Notes: generated by a model from the letters alone, not told the origin. DNA of 64,000 nucleotides from Aquimarina sp. BL5 (GCF_003443675.1 NZ_CP031963.1:744001-808000), one strand, 5' to 3'. Shown: positions 37,034 to 46,934, counted from the first letter of the stretch. A program made the numbers and translations.

Positions 37034-37363
37034 ATGAGAAGAGACGTTTTTCAAGCTATTGCAGATCCAGTGAGAAGAGATATTATTTCCCTTTTAGCAG
37101 AACAAACACTGTCTATCAATGCTATTGCCGAAAAATTTGACATCAGTCGTCCTGCCATTTCAAAACATATCAAAATTCTTGAAGAATGTGGTATCATTTC
37201 CATAAACAAACAAGGTAGAGAACGTTACTGTTTAATTCAACCTAGAAACCTGCTTCCAGCTTTTCTATGGATAGATCAATACAAAACTTTATGGGAGGAA
37301 AAATTAGATTCCTTCGAAAATTATTTAAACCAATTACAATCTAAAACCAAAGACAATGAGTAA
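37034..37363 (+). CDS. ArsR-family HTH regulator
   Basis: 109 residues from the ATG at 37034. Winged HTH with M-R-R-D-V-F-Q-A-I-A-D-P-V-R-R-D-I-I-S-L-L and I-S-R-P-A-I-S-K-H-I-K-I-L-E-E-C-G. A longer frame exists from TTG at 36980 but that segment reads through two operator boxes, so the ATG is preferred. No cysteine pair for arsenic or cadmium sensing. It overlaps the AHSA1-domain gene by 8 bases, a pairing very common in Bacteria where the regulator controls its SRPBCC partner. Confidence 0.9.
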   Translation: MRRDVFQAIADPVRRDIISLLAEQTLSINAIAEKFDISRPAISKHIKILEECGIISINKQGRERYCLIQPRNLLPAFLWIDQYKTLWEEKLDSFENYLNQLQSKTKDNE

Positions 37364-37808
37364 CTTAAACAATCGCACACTATCCTTAAAGAGAACCTTT
37401 AATGCACCCATTAAATTAGTCTGGGAAGCATGGTCACAGTCAGAACATATTGCGCAATGGTGGGGACCAAAAGGAATGGAAACTAAAATAATAGAACATA
37501 ATTTTAGTGAAGGTGGAACATGGAAATATGCTATGCTTATGCCAGATGGAAATGAATTCATAGCAGATGGTATTTATACAGAAATTGTAGCGTTTCAAAA
37601 AATAATTTCATCAGCTAATTTTAAACCGATGACCGAAGGTGTAGAAATACAAGCACTGTTTGAAGAAGACGGAGATAAAACCAATTTCACTTTTAATGTA
37701 GTTCACGCTACTGAAGAATATTGTCAACAACAAGAAAAAATGGGCTTTATGAACGGATGGGGGTCTGTTTTTGATAGATTAGGTGTCTTTGTTCAGGTTT
37801 CAGATTAA
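37356..37808 (+). CDS. AHSA1/SRPBCC domain protein
   Basis: 150 residues of the activator-of-Hsp90-ATPase-1-like fold: L-S-L-K-R-T-F-N-A-P-I-K-L-V-W-E-A-W-S-Q-S-E at the start, Q-W-W-G-P-K-G-M-E-T in the first turn and the helix M-G-F-M-N-G-W-G-S-V-F-D-R-L at the end. It probably binds a small hydrophobic ligand. Overlaps the ArsR stop by 8 bases (TGAGT), hence translational coupling. Confidence 0.88.
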   Translation: MSNLNNRTLSLKRTFNAPIKLVWEAWSQSEHIAQWWGPKGMETKIIEHNFSEGGTWKYAMLMPDGNEFIADGIYTEIVAFQKIISSANFKPMTEGVEIQALFEEDGDKTNFTFNVVHATEEYCQQQEKMGFMNGWGSVFDRLGVFVQVSD

Positions 37809-37970
37809 AAATAACATGAACTTAATCTACTGGAAATTATAAATCTTAAGTATTTAATATTAAAAAAATAAGATGTGCTAGTCGGCTACTTCTTCGCTAT
37901 CCTAAAAAAATAATACCTTTAACAAAAAACTGCTAAAGAAAGTGAATTGTAACTATTGGTATTAAAGTTT

Positions 37971-39689
37971 ATGGAAAAAGAAAAAGATGCTGAAAACGCT
38001 CTGAAACAAAATAAAGAGTATGACACTATTATAATTGGCTCAGGTGCAGGAGGTCTTTCTGCAGCAATATGTTTAGCTCGTTCAGGTCAAAAGGTATTGG
38101 TATTAGAACAACACGATGTTCCTGGTGGATGGTGTCATAGTTTTTATCTAAATGGATACCGTTTTACACCTGGAGTTCATTATGTAGGTTTACTAAACAA
38201 AGGGGAATCAACCAGCACACTTTATGAAGGGCTTGGTATTGCTAATAATATTTCTTTTTTTAGAATGAATCCTAAGGCTTATGAACATTGCTGGATTGGC
38301 AAAGAACGTATTGATATGCCCGCTGGATATGAAAACATAAAAGAAGTACTAGCTAAACGGTTTCCTGAAGAAGAAAAAGGAGTAGCAAGTTATTTAAAGC
38401 TTGTTAGTGATGTATGCTATGAGCTACAATTAATTCCCAAAGTAAAGGGTTTTTGGGCGCATCTTACAATACCTTTTCGCACTAAGAACATGGGAAAATA
38501 CAGTGTTTTTAGTTTAAGAAAAGTAATAAAAAAACATATAAAGAGCCCATTACTCAAAGCTGTTCTAAATATACAGATTGGAGATCATGGTTTACCACCT
38601 TCTAAAGCTAGTTTTCCGTTACACGCAGCTGTTATGGGGCATTACTCTAGTGGTGGCTACTACCCTATTGGTGGTGGCGGAGCATTGGTAAAAGCCATGA
38701 CCAATGCGATAAAAGAACATAAAGGAGAAATAAGAACTAGTAAAAAAGTAAAACAAATTTTACTGGAAGGAGATAAGAAAAAGAAAGCTACTGGAGTAGA
38801 ACTAGAAAGTGGAGAAAAGATTTTTGCGAAAAGAATTATCTCTAACGCAGACCCTGATAAGACATTTCTTGATTTAATAGGGAGAAACAATATCAGTAAA
38901 AAGCTAAGTAAGCGTCTTGATAAAACAAAATACTCTTGTACTTCCCTAATGCTTTTCTTAACCGTGGATATGGATGTTAGAAAAGCAGGTTTAGATTCCG
39001 GTAATATCTGGATGATGAACAACGAGGATCTTGACAAAGTTTTTGAAGAAACCCAGAAAATAGACCTTTTAGAAGGAGATACATTTCCAGGAATGTTTAT
39101 TAGCTGTACAACGTTAAAAGACCCCATAAGTTTTGACGGTAGGTATCATACAATAGAAGCAATTACATACATCAATCACAAATCGTTCAATGCCTACAAA
39201 AATGAAGGTGACAGACGTTCTGAATCTTATCTAATTTTTAAGGAAAAGCTGATCAAAAAAATGATAAGAACTTTAGAAACAGTTATTCCAGGAGTTGGCG
39301 ATAAAATTGTACAAAAAGAATTAGGTACTCCAATAACCAATGAATACTATATTAACTCTACTAATGGTTGTGTATATGGAACAGAAAAAAGTTTTTGGCA
39401 AATTGGACCTTTTGCTTATAAAGCAAAAAGTGAAATTGAAAACCTATATTTATGTGGTGCCAGTGTATTATCCCATGGAGTAGCAGGAGCAGGTTATTCT
39501 GGAGTAGAGACTGCAGCAAAAATTCTTAAATGCAGACAGGAAGACCTTATACTTCCTGATGATAATCAGAATATTAGAATTTATGAAGCAGAAGACGACA
39601 GTGAATATCCTGATTGGATGCGTAAAAAGATTCAGGTAAAAAAAGATCGCTTAGCAGCTGGTGTTGGTGGATTCCCAGAAATAGACTAG
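37971..39689 (+). CDS. CrtI/RetSat-like FAD-dependent oxidoreductase
   Basis: 572 residues from the ATG at 37971 (a TTG at 37956 would add five). Dinucleotide fold at the start: I-I-I-G-S-G-A-G-G-L-S-A-A-I-C-L-A-R-S-G, followed by the E-Q-H-D-V-P-G-G-W-C-H loop and a C-terminal FAD motif (G-V-A-G-A-G-Y-S-G-V-E-T-A). This is the phytoene desaturase/carotene isomerase/retinol saturase group that acts on polyene or terpenoid hydrocarbons. Which pigment or lipid is not readable; no carotenoid biosynthesis genes are adjacent. Next gene is PPK2, 67 bases on. Confidence 0.88.
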   Translation: MEKEKDAENALKQNKEYDTIIIGSGAGGLSAAICLARSGQKVLVLEQHDVPGGWCHSFYLNGYRFTPGVHYVGLLNKGESTSTLYEGLGIANNISFFRMNPKAYEHCWIGKERIDMPAGYENIKEVLAKRFPEEEKGVASYLKLVSDVCYELQLIPKVKGFWAHLTIPFRTKNMGKYSVFSLRKVIKKHIKSPLLKAVLNIQIGDHGLPPSKASFPLHAAVMGHYSSGGYYPIGGGGALVKAMTNAIKEHKGEIRTSKKVKQILLEGDKKKKATGVELESGEKIFAKRIISNADPDKTFLDLIGRNNISKKLSKRLDKTKYSCTSLMLFLTVDMDVRKAGLDSGNIWMMNNEDLDKVFEETQKIDLLEGDTFPGMFISCTTLKDPISFDGRYHTIEAITYINHKSFNAYKNEGDRRSESYLIFKEKLIKKMIRTLETVIPGVGDKIVQKELGTPITNEYYINSTNGCVYGTEKSFWQIGPFAYKAKSEIENLYLCGASVLSHGVAGAGYSGVETAAKILKCRQEDLILPDDNQNIRIYEAEDDSEYPDWMRKKIQVKKDRLAAGVGGFPEID

Positions 39690-39756
39690 CAGAAATTAAT
39701 AAATATTCTTCTTATCTTTATAACACCACCCACTAAAAACTAACCTTAGTTATCAT

Positions 39757-40602
39757 ATGTTCACAGTAGAAGAATTAAGCAGCGTTCAAAAACGGAAACA
39801 ACTTATTGATTTAGCCCATCAAAAAAATATTGATATAAATAAAATATTGGCTAAAATCAGATATGAGGAAGAGCTTAGATTCTTACAAGCAGAATTGGTG
39901 AATCTTCAAAATTGGATTGCTAAAAAGAAACTACGAGTAGCTGTAATTTTTGAGGGTCGTGATGCTGCCGGAAAAGGAGGTTCTATTAAACGTTTTACAG
40001 AACATCTTAATCCTCGTTCTATGAGAATAGTAGCACTAACAAAACCTACTGAAATAGAAAAGGGACAATGGTATTTTAGAAGATATATTAAAGAATTACC
40101 AAATCCTGGTGAAATCGTTTTTTTTGATCGTAGTTGGTATAATCGCGCTGTAGTGGAGCCTGTAATGGGTTTTTGCAATAACAAACAGTATAAAAAATTC
40201 ATGGTGCAAGTACCAGAATTTGAACACATGCTTTATGAAGATGGTATTATTGTTATAAAATTTTGGTTCTCTATCTCTAAAGAAGAACAGAAAAAACGCT
40301 TTGATGCCAGATTAAAAAACCCTCTTAAAGTATGGAAATTTAGTCCTGTGGATATGGAAGGGCAAAAATTATGGAATAAATACAGTCATTATAAAGAACA
40401 AATGTTCTCTAAAACTCATACTACGTTTAGTCCTTGGGTTATCGTGAAAACAAATAATAAAAAGACCGCAAGATTAGAAAGTATGCGATATGTACTTTCT
40501 CAATTTGACTATATGGGCAGATCGAAAGCAAAAACCACTATACTACCCGATCCAAATGTTATTTTACGATATTATAGATTTGTTGAACAAATAGATATTT
40601 AA
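39757..40602 (+). CDS. Polyphosphate kinase 2 family, first of tandem pair
   Basis: 281 residues. Walker A F-E-G-R-D-A-A-G-K-G-G at 65-75 and Walker B-like F-D-R-S-W-Y-N-R-A-V-V-E-P-V at about 124-137 match PPK2, which transfers phosphate between polyphosphate and nucleoside di- or monophosphates. The lid helix (K-N-P-L-K-V-W-K-F-S-P-V-D) follows. The stop lies 3 bases before the start of the second copy, so they are one operon and arose by tandem duplication. Confidence 0.93.
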   Translation: MFTVEELSSVQKRKQLIDLAHQKNIDINKILAKIRYEEELRFLQAELVNLQNWIAKKKLRVAVIFEGRDAAGKGGSIKRFTEHLNPRSMRIVALTKPTEIEKGQWYFRRYIKELPNPGEIVFFDRSWYNRAVVEPVMGFCNNKQYKKFMVQVPEFEHMLYEDGIIVIKFWFSISKEEQKKRFDARLKNPLKVWKFSPVDMEGQKLWNKYSHYKEQMFSKTHTTFSPWVIVKTNNKKTARLESMRYVLSQFDYMGRSKAKTTILPDPNVILRYYRFVEQIDI

Positions 40603-40605
40603 GAC

Positions 40606-41400
40606 ATGTCAGAAACTCAAAAAACTCAACAAATAGATCTTTCTGAAGAAAACCTAACACTACTAAACTCCAGTATTGGTCTTAAATATCTATTTGCAGA
40701 TAAAAAGATTGATTTACAAAAGGTCATTCGCATGGCTCAGTATGAAACAGAGTTAAAAGAATTACAAGTAGAATTAATTAAACTACAAGAATGGACTATA
40801 AAAAACGGAAAGAAAATTGTTATACTTTTTGAAGGTCGTGATGCTGCTGGAAAAGGAGGTGCAATAAGGAGAATAACTGCTCATATTAATCCAAGACAAT
40901 TCCGCATTATTGCATTACCTAAACCTTCAAAAGAAGAAGAAGGACAATGGTATTTTCAGCGGTATATCAATCAACTCCCACAGCCTGGAGAGATCGTTTT
41001 TTTTGACCGTAGCTGGTATAATCGGGCAGTTGTAGAGCCTGTCAATAATTTTTGTACGCAACAGCAATATCAAACTTTTATGGGTCAGGTAAATGATTTC
41101 GAAAGAATGTTATTAGAATCTGACACCTATCTGATTAAATTCTATTTTTCTATTACCAAAGAAGAACAGGCACGCAGATTTAAAGATATAAAAATGAGCC
41201 CTCTTAAAAAATGGAAAATGACCAAAGTAGATGAAAGTGCCCAAGAATTATGGGACGAGTATACCAAGTATAAGGTAAAAATGTTCGAACATACGAATAC
41301 AGAAAAATCTCCTTGGATTATTATCGAAGCCGATAGAAAAACAAAAGCAAGAATCGAAGCGATTCAACATGTTTTAGATAAAATCCCTTATAACCAATAA
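40606..41400 (+). CDS. Polyphosphate kinase 2 family, second of tandem pair
   Basis: 264 residues, same motifs as its neighbour (Walker A 75-85; F-D-R-S-W-Y-N-R-A-V-V-E-P-V) and clearly homologous over the whole length. Differences lie mainly in the lid (M-S-P-L-K-K-W-K-M-T-K-V-D versus K-N-P-L-K-V-W-K-F-S-P-V-D), which sets nucleotide preference in this family. Two copies could work in opposite directions or on ADP versus AMP; that is inference. Ends before an imperfect terminator shared with the M61 gene. Confidence 0.93.
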   Translation: MSETQKTQQIDLSEENLTLLNSSIGLKYLFADKKIDLQKVIRMAQYETELKELQVELIKLQEWTIKNGKKIVILFEGRDAAGKGGAIRRITAHINPRQFRIIALPKPSKEEEGQWYFQRYINQLPQPGEIVFFDRSWYNRAVVEPVNNFCTQQQYQTFMGQVNDFERMLLESDTYLIKFYFSITKEEQARRFKDIKMSPLKKWKMTKVDESAQELWDEYTKYKVKMFEHTNTEKSPWIIIEADRKTKARIEAIQHVLDKIPYNQ

Positions 41401-41404
41401 CACT

Positions 41405-41507
41405 AAAAAAAAGACTTTCTGAAAAACAACTTTATTATGTCAAACTGAGCTTCATCCAGAGACGGACAGTTTCAGGTTTTGTTCACTTTCCAGAAAGCCT
41501 CTTTTTT
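41405..41507. terminator. Long terminator-like inverted repeat between PPK2 and M61 genes
   Basis: An A-rich arm ending GACTTTCTG (ends 41421) pairs with CAGAAAG plus CCTCTTTTTT (41491-41507) with a small bulge, and the region between holds a second inner repeat (AAACTG around 41442 and CAGTTT around 41467) resembling REP-like sequence. It separates convergent genes. Confidence 0.55.
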
Positions 41508-41525
41508 CTGTATACTTTCCTTAGA

Positions 41526-43403
41526 TTATCCTTTTAACCAAGCGTTTCTTAGTGCTAATTGATCTTTTGTTGGAGCTTCGATATCACTTAAAACTTCTCC
41601 TTTTGTAAAAGATTTTGTCAATTTGGTTTTTACAACAATCTCTTCTCCTGCTCTATCTAACTTTACTTCTACATCATCACCTTCTTGCCACTGAAGTGTT
41701 CCCTGCAATACCGAATTAGCATTCGTTAAAGTTAATTTTGTTCCATTAACCTCTTTTATTACATCATAAGCTCGTACCCCATTATCTGCCCAAAAACTAT
41801 TTTCTGCTACTAATTCTGTAAAGAAAATAGTTCCTTTATCCTGATCTCCACCAACTATAATAGCACTGCCGTTTCTAACGTAATCAGTTTCTATATCTTT
41901 AGCACCAATAGAAAGTCCTACTTTTTGAAAAAAGTCATTATAATTAATCGGAGTATTACCTATCACATGAGTTTTTAAAAATTCTCCTATAGATGGGTAT
42001 GTCATTGCTGTTATTTCTTCAATAATCTTATCATCCTCAAAAGGTTTGTTTTTTCCATATTTTAATGACAATTCCTTCATTAGTGATAAAATACCACGGT
42101 TTCCGTTACTTTCTTCTCTCATTAATATATCAATACACATTCCTATCAAAGCTCCTTTTTCATAAACATTTGCATAATTCTTAGCATAAGGTTCATTCAG
42201 TATATTTTCGCTCATTACAGTAAAACTCATTGCATCATCGTACCTACTAGCAGATTCGATTTTACCCATCATTTTAGTATAAAACTCATCTTCTCCTACT
42301 AAGTCTTGATTAATTTGGAAAACACTTGCAAAATATTCTGTAACTCCTTCATACATCCATAAATGTTTGGAAAACGTTGGATCATTATAATCAAAATAAT
42401 GGACATCTTCAGAATGTACACTTAATGGAGTAACTATATGAAAAAACTCATGAGATACTACATCTATCATTGCTGATGTCAATGCATCTTCTGGAATTGC
42501 TTCTGGTAGCACAACCACTGTAGATGTATGATGCTCTAGTGCTCCAAAACCTGTTGGTGCTGTTTGCGATTGAGGTGCTAGATATAAATAGATATCATAT
42601 CTAGGTGTACTATCGATATCTCCTAAATACGCTTTTTGAGCCTTCATCATTTTAAAAACGGTCTCTTTAATCCCTGCCGCGGTATACGCTTTATTTGGAG
42701 AATAAACACTTAAAACTATTTTGATCCCTCCTACTTCGAATTCTTCTACATCTAATTTACCATACATCATCGGGTTGTCTGTAACATCAAAATACCTAGC
42801 TGCAAAATACTTATCTGTAGTAATAGTTCCATCTTCATTCTTTTCGGATCCAACATTTTGTAATGCAGAAGTTCTTTGCATATCGGTTGGTGCTTTTACT
42901 TCTAATGCATATTGATTATTTTTCAATACATCAAAATATCCTATAAACCCATGTAAGTTCAATACAAAATTATCTGTCTCTATATTTGTTCCAGATGGAG
43001 AAAAAGGTGTTTCTACACTAGTATTTTCTATATCATAAGTATCATTTACCTGATATATAATTTTATCTAATTGTTTAGCATTTGTAATTAACCACGTATT
43101 CGAATCTAATTTTTCTGTAGCCAACTCTACTCCATTATAATCTAACGCTCTGAAATCATCCACAAATTTCCCAAAATCACTAACTGCATATGTCCCTTGC
43201 ACAACTTTTGGTAAGTAGTATTTTACTGTGTCTTGAATAAAACGTCCTGGATTTATTACAACAGGAACTTTATCATCTGTTATTTGTGTTAAGTCTACCT
43301 CTGTAGCAATTGGTGTTTTAGAAGCAATATCGTTTGATTGATTAATGGATCCACATCCAATTAGCAAAAGACTAATGGATAGTGTAATAAATATGTTCTT
43401 CAT
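41526..43403 (-). CDS. M61-family lipoprotein metallopeptidase with PDZ domain
   Basis: 625 residues. Lipoprotein signal with lipobox L-I-G-C (Cys17). The glycyl-aminopeptidase-like core has the zinc motif H-E-F-F-H at 318-322 (I-D-V-V-S-H-E-F-F-H-I-V-T-P) and a third-ligand Glu in M-Y-E-G-V-T-E-Y. A PDZ-like region follows (about 495-600, G-V-R-A-Y-D-V-I-K-E-V-N-G). Members cleave N-terminal glycine, alanine or similar residues from peptides. Location should be the periplasm or outer membrane. Converges with the PPK2 pair. Confidence 0.9.
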   Translation of the reverse strand: MKNIFITLSISLLLIGCGSINQSNDIASKTPIATEVDLTQITDDKVPVVINPGRFIQDTVKYYLPKVVQGTYAVSDFGKFVDDFRALDYNGVELATEKLDSNTWLITNAKQLDKIIYQVNDTYDIENTSVETPFSPSGTNIETDNFVLNLHGFIGYFDVLKNNQYALEVKAPTDMQRTSALQNVGSEKNEDGTITTDKYFAARYFDVTDNPMMYGKLDVEEFEVGGIKIVLSVYSPNKAYTAAGIKETVFKMMKAQKAYLGDIDSTPRYDIYLYLAPQSQTAPTGFGALEHHTSTVVVLPEAIPEDALTSAMIDVVSHEFFHIVTPLSVHSEDVHYFDYNDPTFSKHLWMYEGVTEYFASVFQINQDLVGEDEFYTKMMGKIESASRYDDAMSFTVMSENILNEPYAKNYANVYEKGALIGMCIDILMREESNGNRGILSLMKELSLKYGKNKPFEDDKIIEEITAMTYPSIGEFLKTHVIGNTPINYNDFFQKVGLSIGAKDIETDYVRNGSAIIVGGDQDKGTIFFTELVAENSFWADNGVRAYDVIKEVNGTKLTLTNANSVLQGTLQWQEGDDVEVKLDRAGEEIVVKTKLTKSFTKGEVLSDIEAPTKDQLALRNAWLKG

Positions 43404-43530
43404 GTATTCAATTATTTATTATGCTAGACGCAAAAAATTAGTGAGTGTTACAACTTTGGTCGCGCAAAATATATAATTTGTATAGACTTTAACCTATTTT
43501 TGATAATTATTTACTTATTTATCTATCACT

Positions 43531-44295
43531 TTGGATATTTTAATTGACACAAATAGATTACGGCTTTCTGACAATCCCGAATCATTTAATCCTTTACTTT
43601 CTACGATCATATTTTTGCACGATTCTCTCGGATGCATCGAGCTTTGGAGAGATTTCCCTAAAAAAATAAGTGCCCTTATTAATTGCAACGTACTTTCTTA
43701 TGATCGCCAAGGCTATGGTAAATCAAATAGTTTTTCTGAATTAAAAAGAAACAAAAACTATCTTCATAAAGAAGCGGATGTACTCGCCAAATTAATAGAT
43801 CAACTTTCATTAAAAAATGTAATACTATTCGGTCATAGTGATGGAGGAAGTATTGCATTACTGGCAGCCTCTTTATATCCAAAAAAAATAAAAGGAATTA
43901 TTACTGAAGGAGCACACGTTTTTGTAGAAAAAGAAACTTTGCAAGGGATAAGAAATGCAAAAGTTGCTTATGAAACTACTAATTTAAAAGAAAAGCTCGC
44001 TAGGTATCACGGTGAAAAAACAGAAGATGTATTTAGAATGTGGACAGAAACTTGGCTTTCGCCATCATTCGAGGATTGGAATATAGAAAGTTACTTACCT
44101 GCAATTCAATGTCCTTCTCTCATTATTCAAGGAGAAAACGATGAATATGGCTCGATGGATCAAGTTTCGAGTATTGTTCAAAAAACTTCAGGAAAATCTA
44201 AATCTCTTATTATACCAAATGTGGGTCACACTCCTCATAAAGAATCAACGGACATTGTACTAAAGAAAACTAAAGATTTTACCCTAAATTTATGA
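43531..44295 (+). CDS. Alpha/beta hydrolase
   Basis: 254 residues with the complete triad: nucleophile Ser103 in F-G-H-S-D-G-G-S, acid Asp in Q-G-E-N-D-E-Y-G, and His in N-V-G-H-T-P-H. The only start codon in frame is TTG at 43531. Similar to haloalkane dehalogenase/serine hydrolase proteins, but the substrate is unknown. No signal peptide, so cytoplasmic. Divergent from the M61 gene. Confidence 0.85.
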   Translation: MDILIDTNRLRLSDNPESFNPLLSTIIFLHDSLGCIELWRDFPKKISALINCNVLSYDRQGYGKSNSFSELKRNKNYLHKEADVLAKLIDQLSLKNVILFGHSDGGSIALLAASLYPKKIKGIITEGAHVFVEKETLQGIRNAKVAYETTNLKEKLARYHGEKTEDVFRMWTETWLSPSFEDWNIESYLPAIQCPSLIIQGENDEYGSMDQVSSIVQKTSGKSKSLIIPNVGHTPHKESTDIVLKKTKDFTLNL

Positions 44296-44405
44296 ATTCG
44301 TGGTAGTATTATCCTCCAAAACACTATGAAATCAAATGTTTGAAGAATTAAATCTCTATTTTTGATTATTAATAACGTAACCTCTTAAACCAACCTTTTT
44401 ATATT

Positions 44406-46850
44406 ATGAAATTCGTCAAATCATTTTTATTACTACTATTTGTAATATCTATTGCTAAAGCACAAGAGAATCTTCCTTATCAAAAACCCGTAAAAGAGAT
44501 TTTAGATCTAGTAGATGTAACATTAGCCCCTTCGGTTAGAATAGATCAAAAAGGAGAAAATTTAATTTTTTTATATCGAGATGGTTATAAAACCATTACA
44601 GAATTATCAGAACAAGAAATGCGATTAGCGGGATTAAGAATTAATCCTAAAACAAATATTTCTAGTAGAGCTAATTATTATAAAAACATTAAATTAAAGA
44701 AAACTGGAGATACAGAAGCTAAACAAGTAATTGGTCTGCCTGATAATCCAAGAATTACTTATGTGGCTTGGTCTCCGGATCAAACAAAAGCAGCCTTTAC
44801 TAATACTACAGCAAATGGCGTAGAATTATGGGTTTTAGATATTAATACTTTTAATGCTACTAAAATTACAGATGCTTCTTTGAATGCTAATATGGGTTCA
44901 CCTTTCAGGTGGTTTAAAGATAATTCAGCACTTTTAGTAAAGTTTTTACCAAAGAACAGAGAATCTTTAATTGATACTCAAAACACCGTTCCTAAAGGTC
45001 CTACAATTTCTGTTAGTGAAGGAACAAAAGCACAAAACAGAACGTATCAAGATCTGCTAAAAAACCCTAATGACGAATATAATTTTGAACAACTAGCTAC
45101 TTCTGAAATTTCTAAAGTTTCTATAGACGGATCCAAAAAAGAATGGGCATCAGCTGGAATGTATAGTGATTTTTCGTTTTCCCCTAATGGAGAATATGTG
45201 ATGATCACAAAAATCGAAAAGCCCTTTTCTTATTTAGTTCCCTATTACCGATTTCCAAAGGAAACTACTATTTATAAAAGTACAGGGGAAAGTTTTAAAA
45301 TTGTAAATCAAGTTCCTATTGATGAAGTTCGCCCAAAAGGTTTTATGTCCACAAGAACTGGAAAAAGATCTATGAATTGGAGAGCGGATAAGCCTGCATC
45401 TATAACTTGGGCTGAAGCTTTAGACAAAGGAGATCCTGATATCAAAGTTGAATATCGTGATGAAGTTTTTCAACAAGATGCACCCTTTAATAAAGACCCC
45501 GTTTCGCTATTAAAAACGATTAATCGATATAGTGGTATTCAATGGAGTAGCACTGATGAAGTAGCATTTGCATATGATTATTGGTGGAATACTAGAAATA
45601 CGAAAACATATGTTTTTAACCCCAACAAACTTTCAGAAAAACCAAAAATCATTTTTGATCGAAATTATCAAGATAGATACAGTGATCCAGGAAGCTTTGT
45701 AAACACTAGAAACGAATACGGAAAATCAGTTGTAAATATTGATAAGAAACATGTATATCTTACGGGTGATGGCTACACAAAAGATGGGCAATTTCCTTTT
45801 ATAGACAAGCTTAATCTAAGCGACACTAAGACAACAAGAGTTTATCAATCTTCTTATACTGATAAAGTAGAGAACATTTATTATGCCACCAATATCAAAA
45901 AAGGAGAATTTCTTGTAGGTATCGAATCACCTAGCGAATACCCTAACTTTTATATTAGAAATATTACTACTAAAAACGGGTTGAAGCAAATTACCAACTT
46001 CAAAAACCCTTTCTCCGCAATACAAGATGTTCATAAAGAAGTTATAAAATATAAAAGAGAAGATGGATTAGAACTATCAGGTACTTTATATCTCCCTATT
46101 GGTTATGATACTGCAAAAAAAGAAAAAATGCCAATGATCTTATGGGCATATCCGAGAGAATTTAAAGATAAAAATAGTGCTTCACAATCTACATCTAATC
46201 CTAATGAATTTACCTACCCTTTTTGGGGCTCCATGATTTATTGGGTAACAAGAGGATATGTAGTATTAGATGGTGCTTCTTTTCCTATAGTTGGCGAAGG
46301 AGATGAAGAGCCTAATGATTCTTTTAGAAAACAATTAGTCGCTAATGGTAAGGCTGCCATTGATGCAGTTGATGCGTTAGGATACATTGATAGAAATCGT
46401 GTAGCCGTTGGTGGACATTCTTATGGTGCCTTTATGACTGCTAACTTATTATCACACTCTGATCTTTTTGCTGCCGGGATTGCCAGAAGTGGAGCATATA
46501 ATAGAACCCTAACTCCTTTTGGTTTTCAAAGTGAAGAACGTAGTTATTGGGAAGCTCCAGATGTGTACTATACTATGTCTCCATTTATGCATGCCGATAA
46601 AATGAAGACTCCTCTACTACTTATACACGGAGAAGCTGATAATAATTCTGGAACGTATCCATTACAAAGTGAGCGTTACTTTAATGCCTTAAAAGGTTTA
46701 GGAGCAACGGCAAGATTAATCATGTTACCGAAAGAAAGTCATGGATATAGAGCTAAAGAGTCAATTTTACATTTGATTTGGGAGCAAGATCAATGGCTTG
46801 AAAAATATGTTAAAAACAGAAGACCACCAATATCTGATGGAACTAACTAG
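44406..46850 (+). CDS. S9-family prolyl oligopeptidase-like peptidase
   Basis: 814 residues with a signal peptide ending near A-K-A-Q (about 20). The N-terminal 550 residues are a beta-propeller (repeated W-S-P-D-Q, S-F-S-P-N-G-E-Y) that gates access; the C-terminal alpha/beta hydrolase has Ser672 in G-G-H-S-Y-G-A-F, Asp in G-E-A-D-N-N-S and His in S-H-G-Y. It cleaves after proline or alanine or acts as an acylaminoacyl-peptidase in the periplasm. A strong bidirectional terminator follows. Confidence 0.92.
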   Translation: MKFVKSFLLLLFVISIAKAQENLPYQKPVKEILDLVDVTLAPSVRIDQKGENLIFLYRDGYKTITELSEQEMRLAGLRINPKTNISSRANYYKNIKLKKTGDTEAKQVIGLPDNPRITYVAWSPDQTKAAFTNTTANGVELWVLDINTFNATKITDASLNANMGSPFRWFKDNSALLVKFLPKNRESLIDTQNTVPKGPTISVSEGTKAQNRTYQDLLKNPNDEYNFEQLATSEISKVSIDGSKKEWASAGMYSDFSFSPNGEYVMITKIEKPFSYLVPYYRFPKETTIYKSTGESFKIVNQVPIDEVRPKGFMSTRTGKRSMNWRADKPASITWAEALDKGDPDIKVEYRDEVFQQDAPFNKDPVSLLKTINRYSGIQWSSTDEVAFAYDYWWNTRNTKTYVFNPNKLSEKPKIIFDRNYQDRYSDPGSFVNTRNEYGKSVVNIDKKHVYLTGDGYTKDGQFPFIDKLNLSDTKTTRVYQSSYTDKVENIYYATNIKKGEFLVGIESPSEYPNFYIRNITTKNGLKQITNFKNPFSAIQDVHKEVIKYKREDGLELSGTLYLPIGYDTAKKEKMPMILWAYPREFKDKNSASQSTSNPNEFTYPFWGSMIYWVTRGYVVLDGASFPIVGEGDEEPNDSFRKQLVANGKAAIDAVDALGYIDRNRVAVGGHSYGAFMTANLLSHSDLFAAGIARSGAYNRTLTPFGFQSEERSYWEAPDVYYTMSPFMHADKMKTPLLLIHGEADNNSGTYPLQSERYFNALKGLGATARLIMLPKESHGYRAKESILHLIWEQDQWLEKYVKNRRPPISDGTN

Positions 46851-46863
46851 ATAAATAACACCA

Positions 46864-46910
46864 AATAAAAAGAAGCCAGAAAAGTTATTTTTTTCTGGCT
46901 TCTTTTTATT
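46864..46910. terminator. Strong bidirectional terminator
   Basis: Perfect 20-base stem AATAAAAAGAAGCCAGAAAA (46864-46883) with 46891-46910 and a 7-base loop; T-rich on both sides. It lies between the S9 peptidase (+) and the histidine kinase gene (-). Confidence 0.9.
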
Positions 46911-46934
46911 TCCGTCTATACTATAACAATCTCA

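Noticed and set aside
38660..39127. 155-codon minus-strand ORF opposite the oxidoreductase gene
   Set aside because: The plus-strand FAD-dependent protein is continuous with clear motifs; the ORF has low-complexity F/S/L runs.
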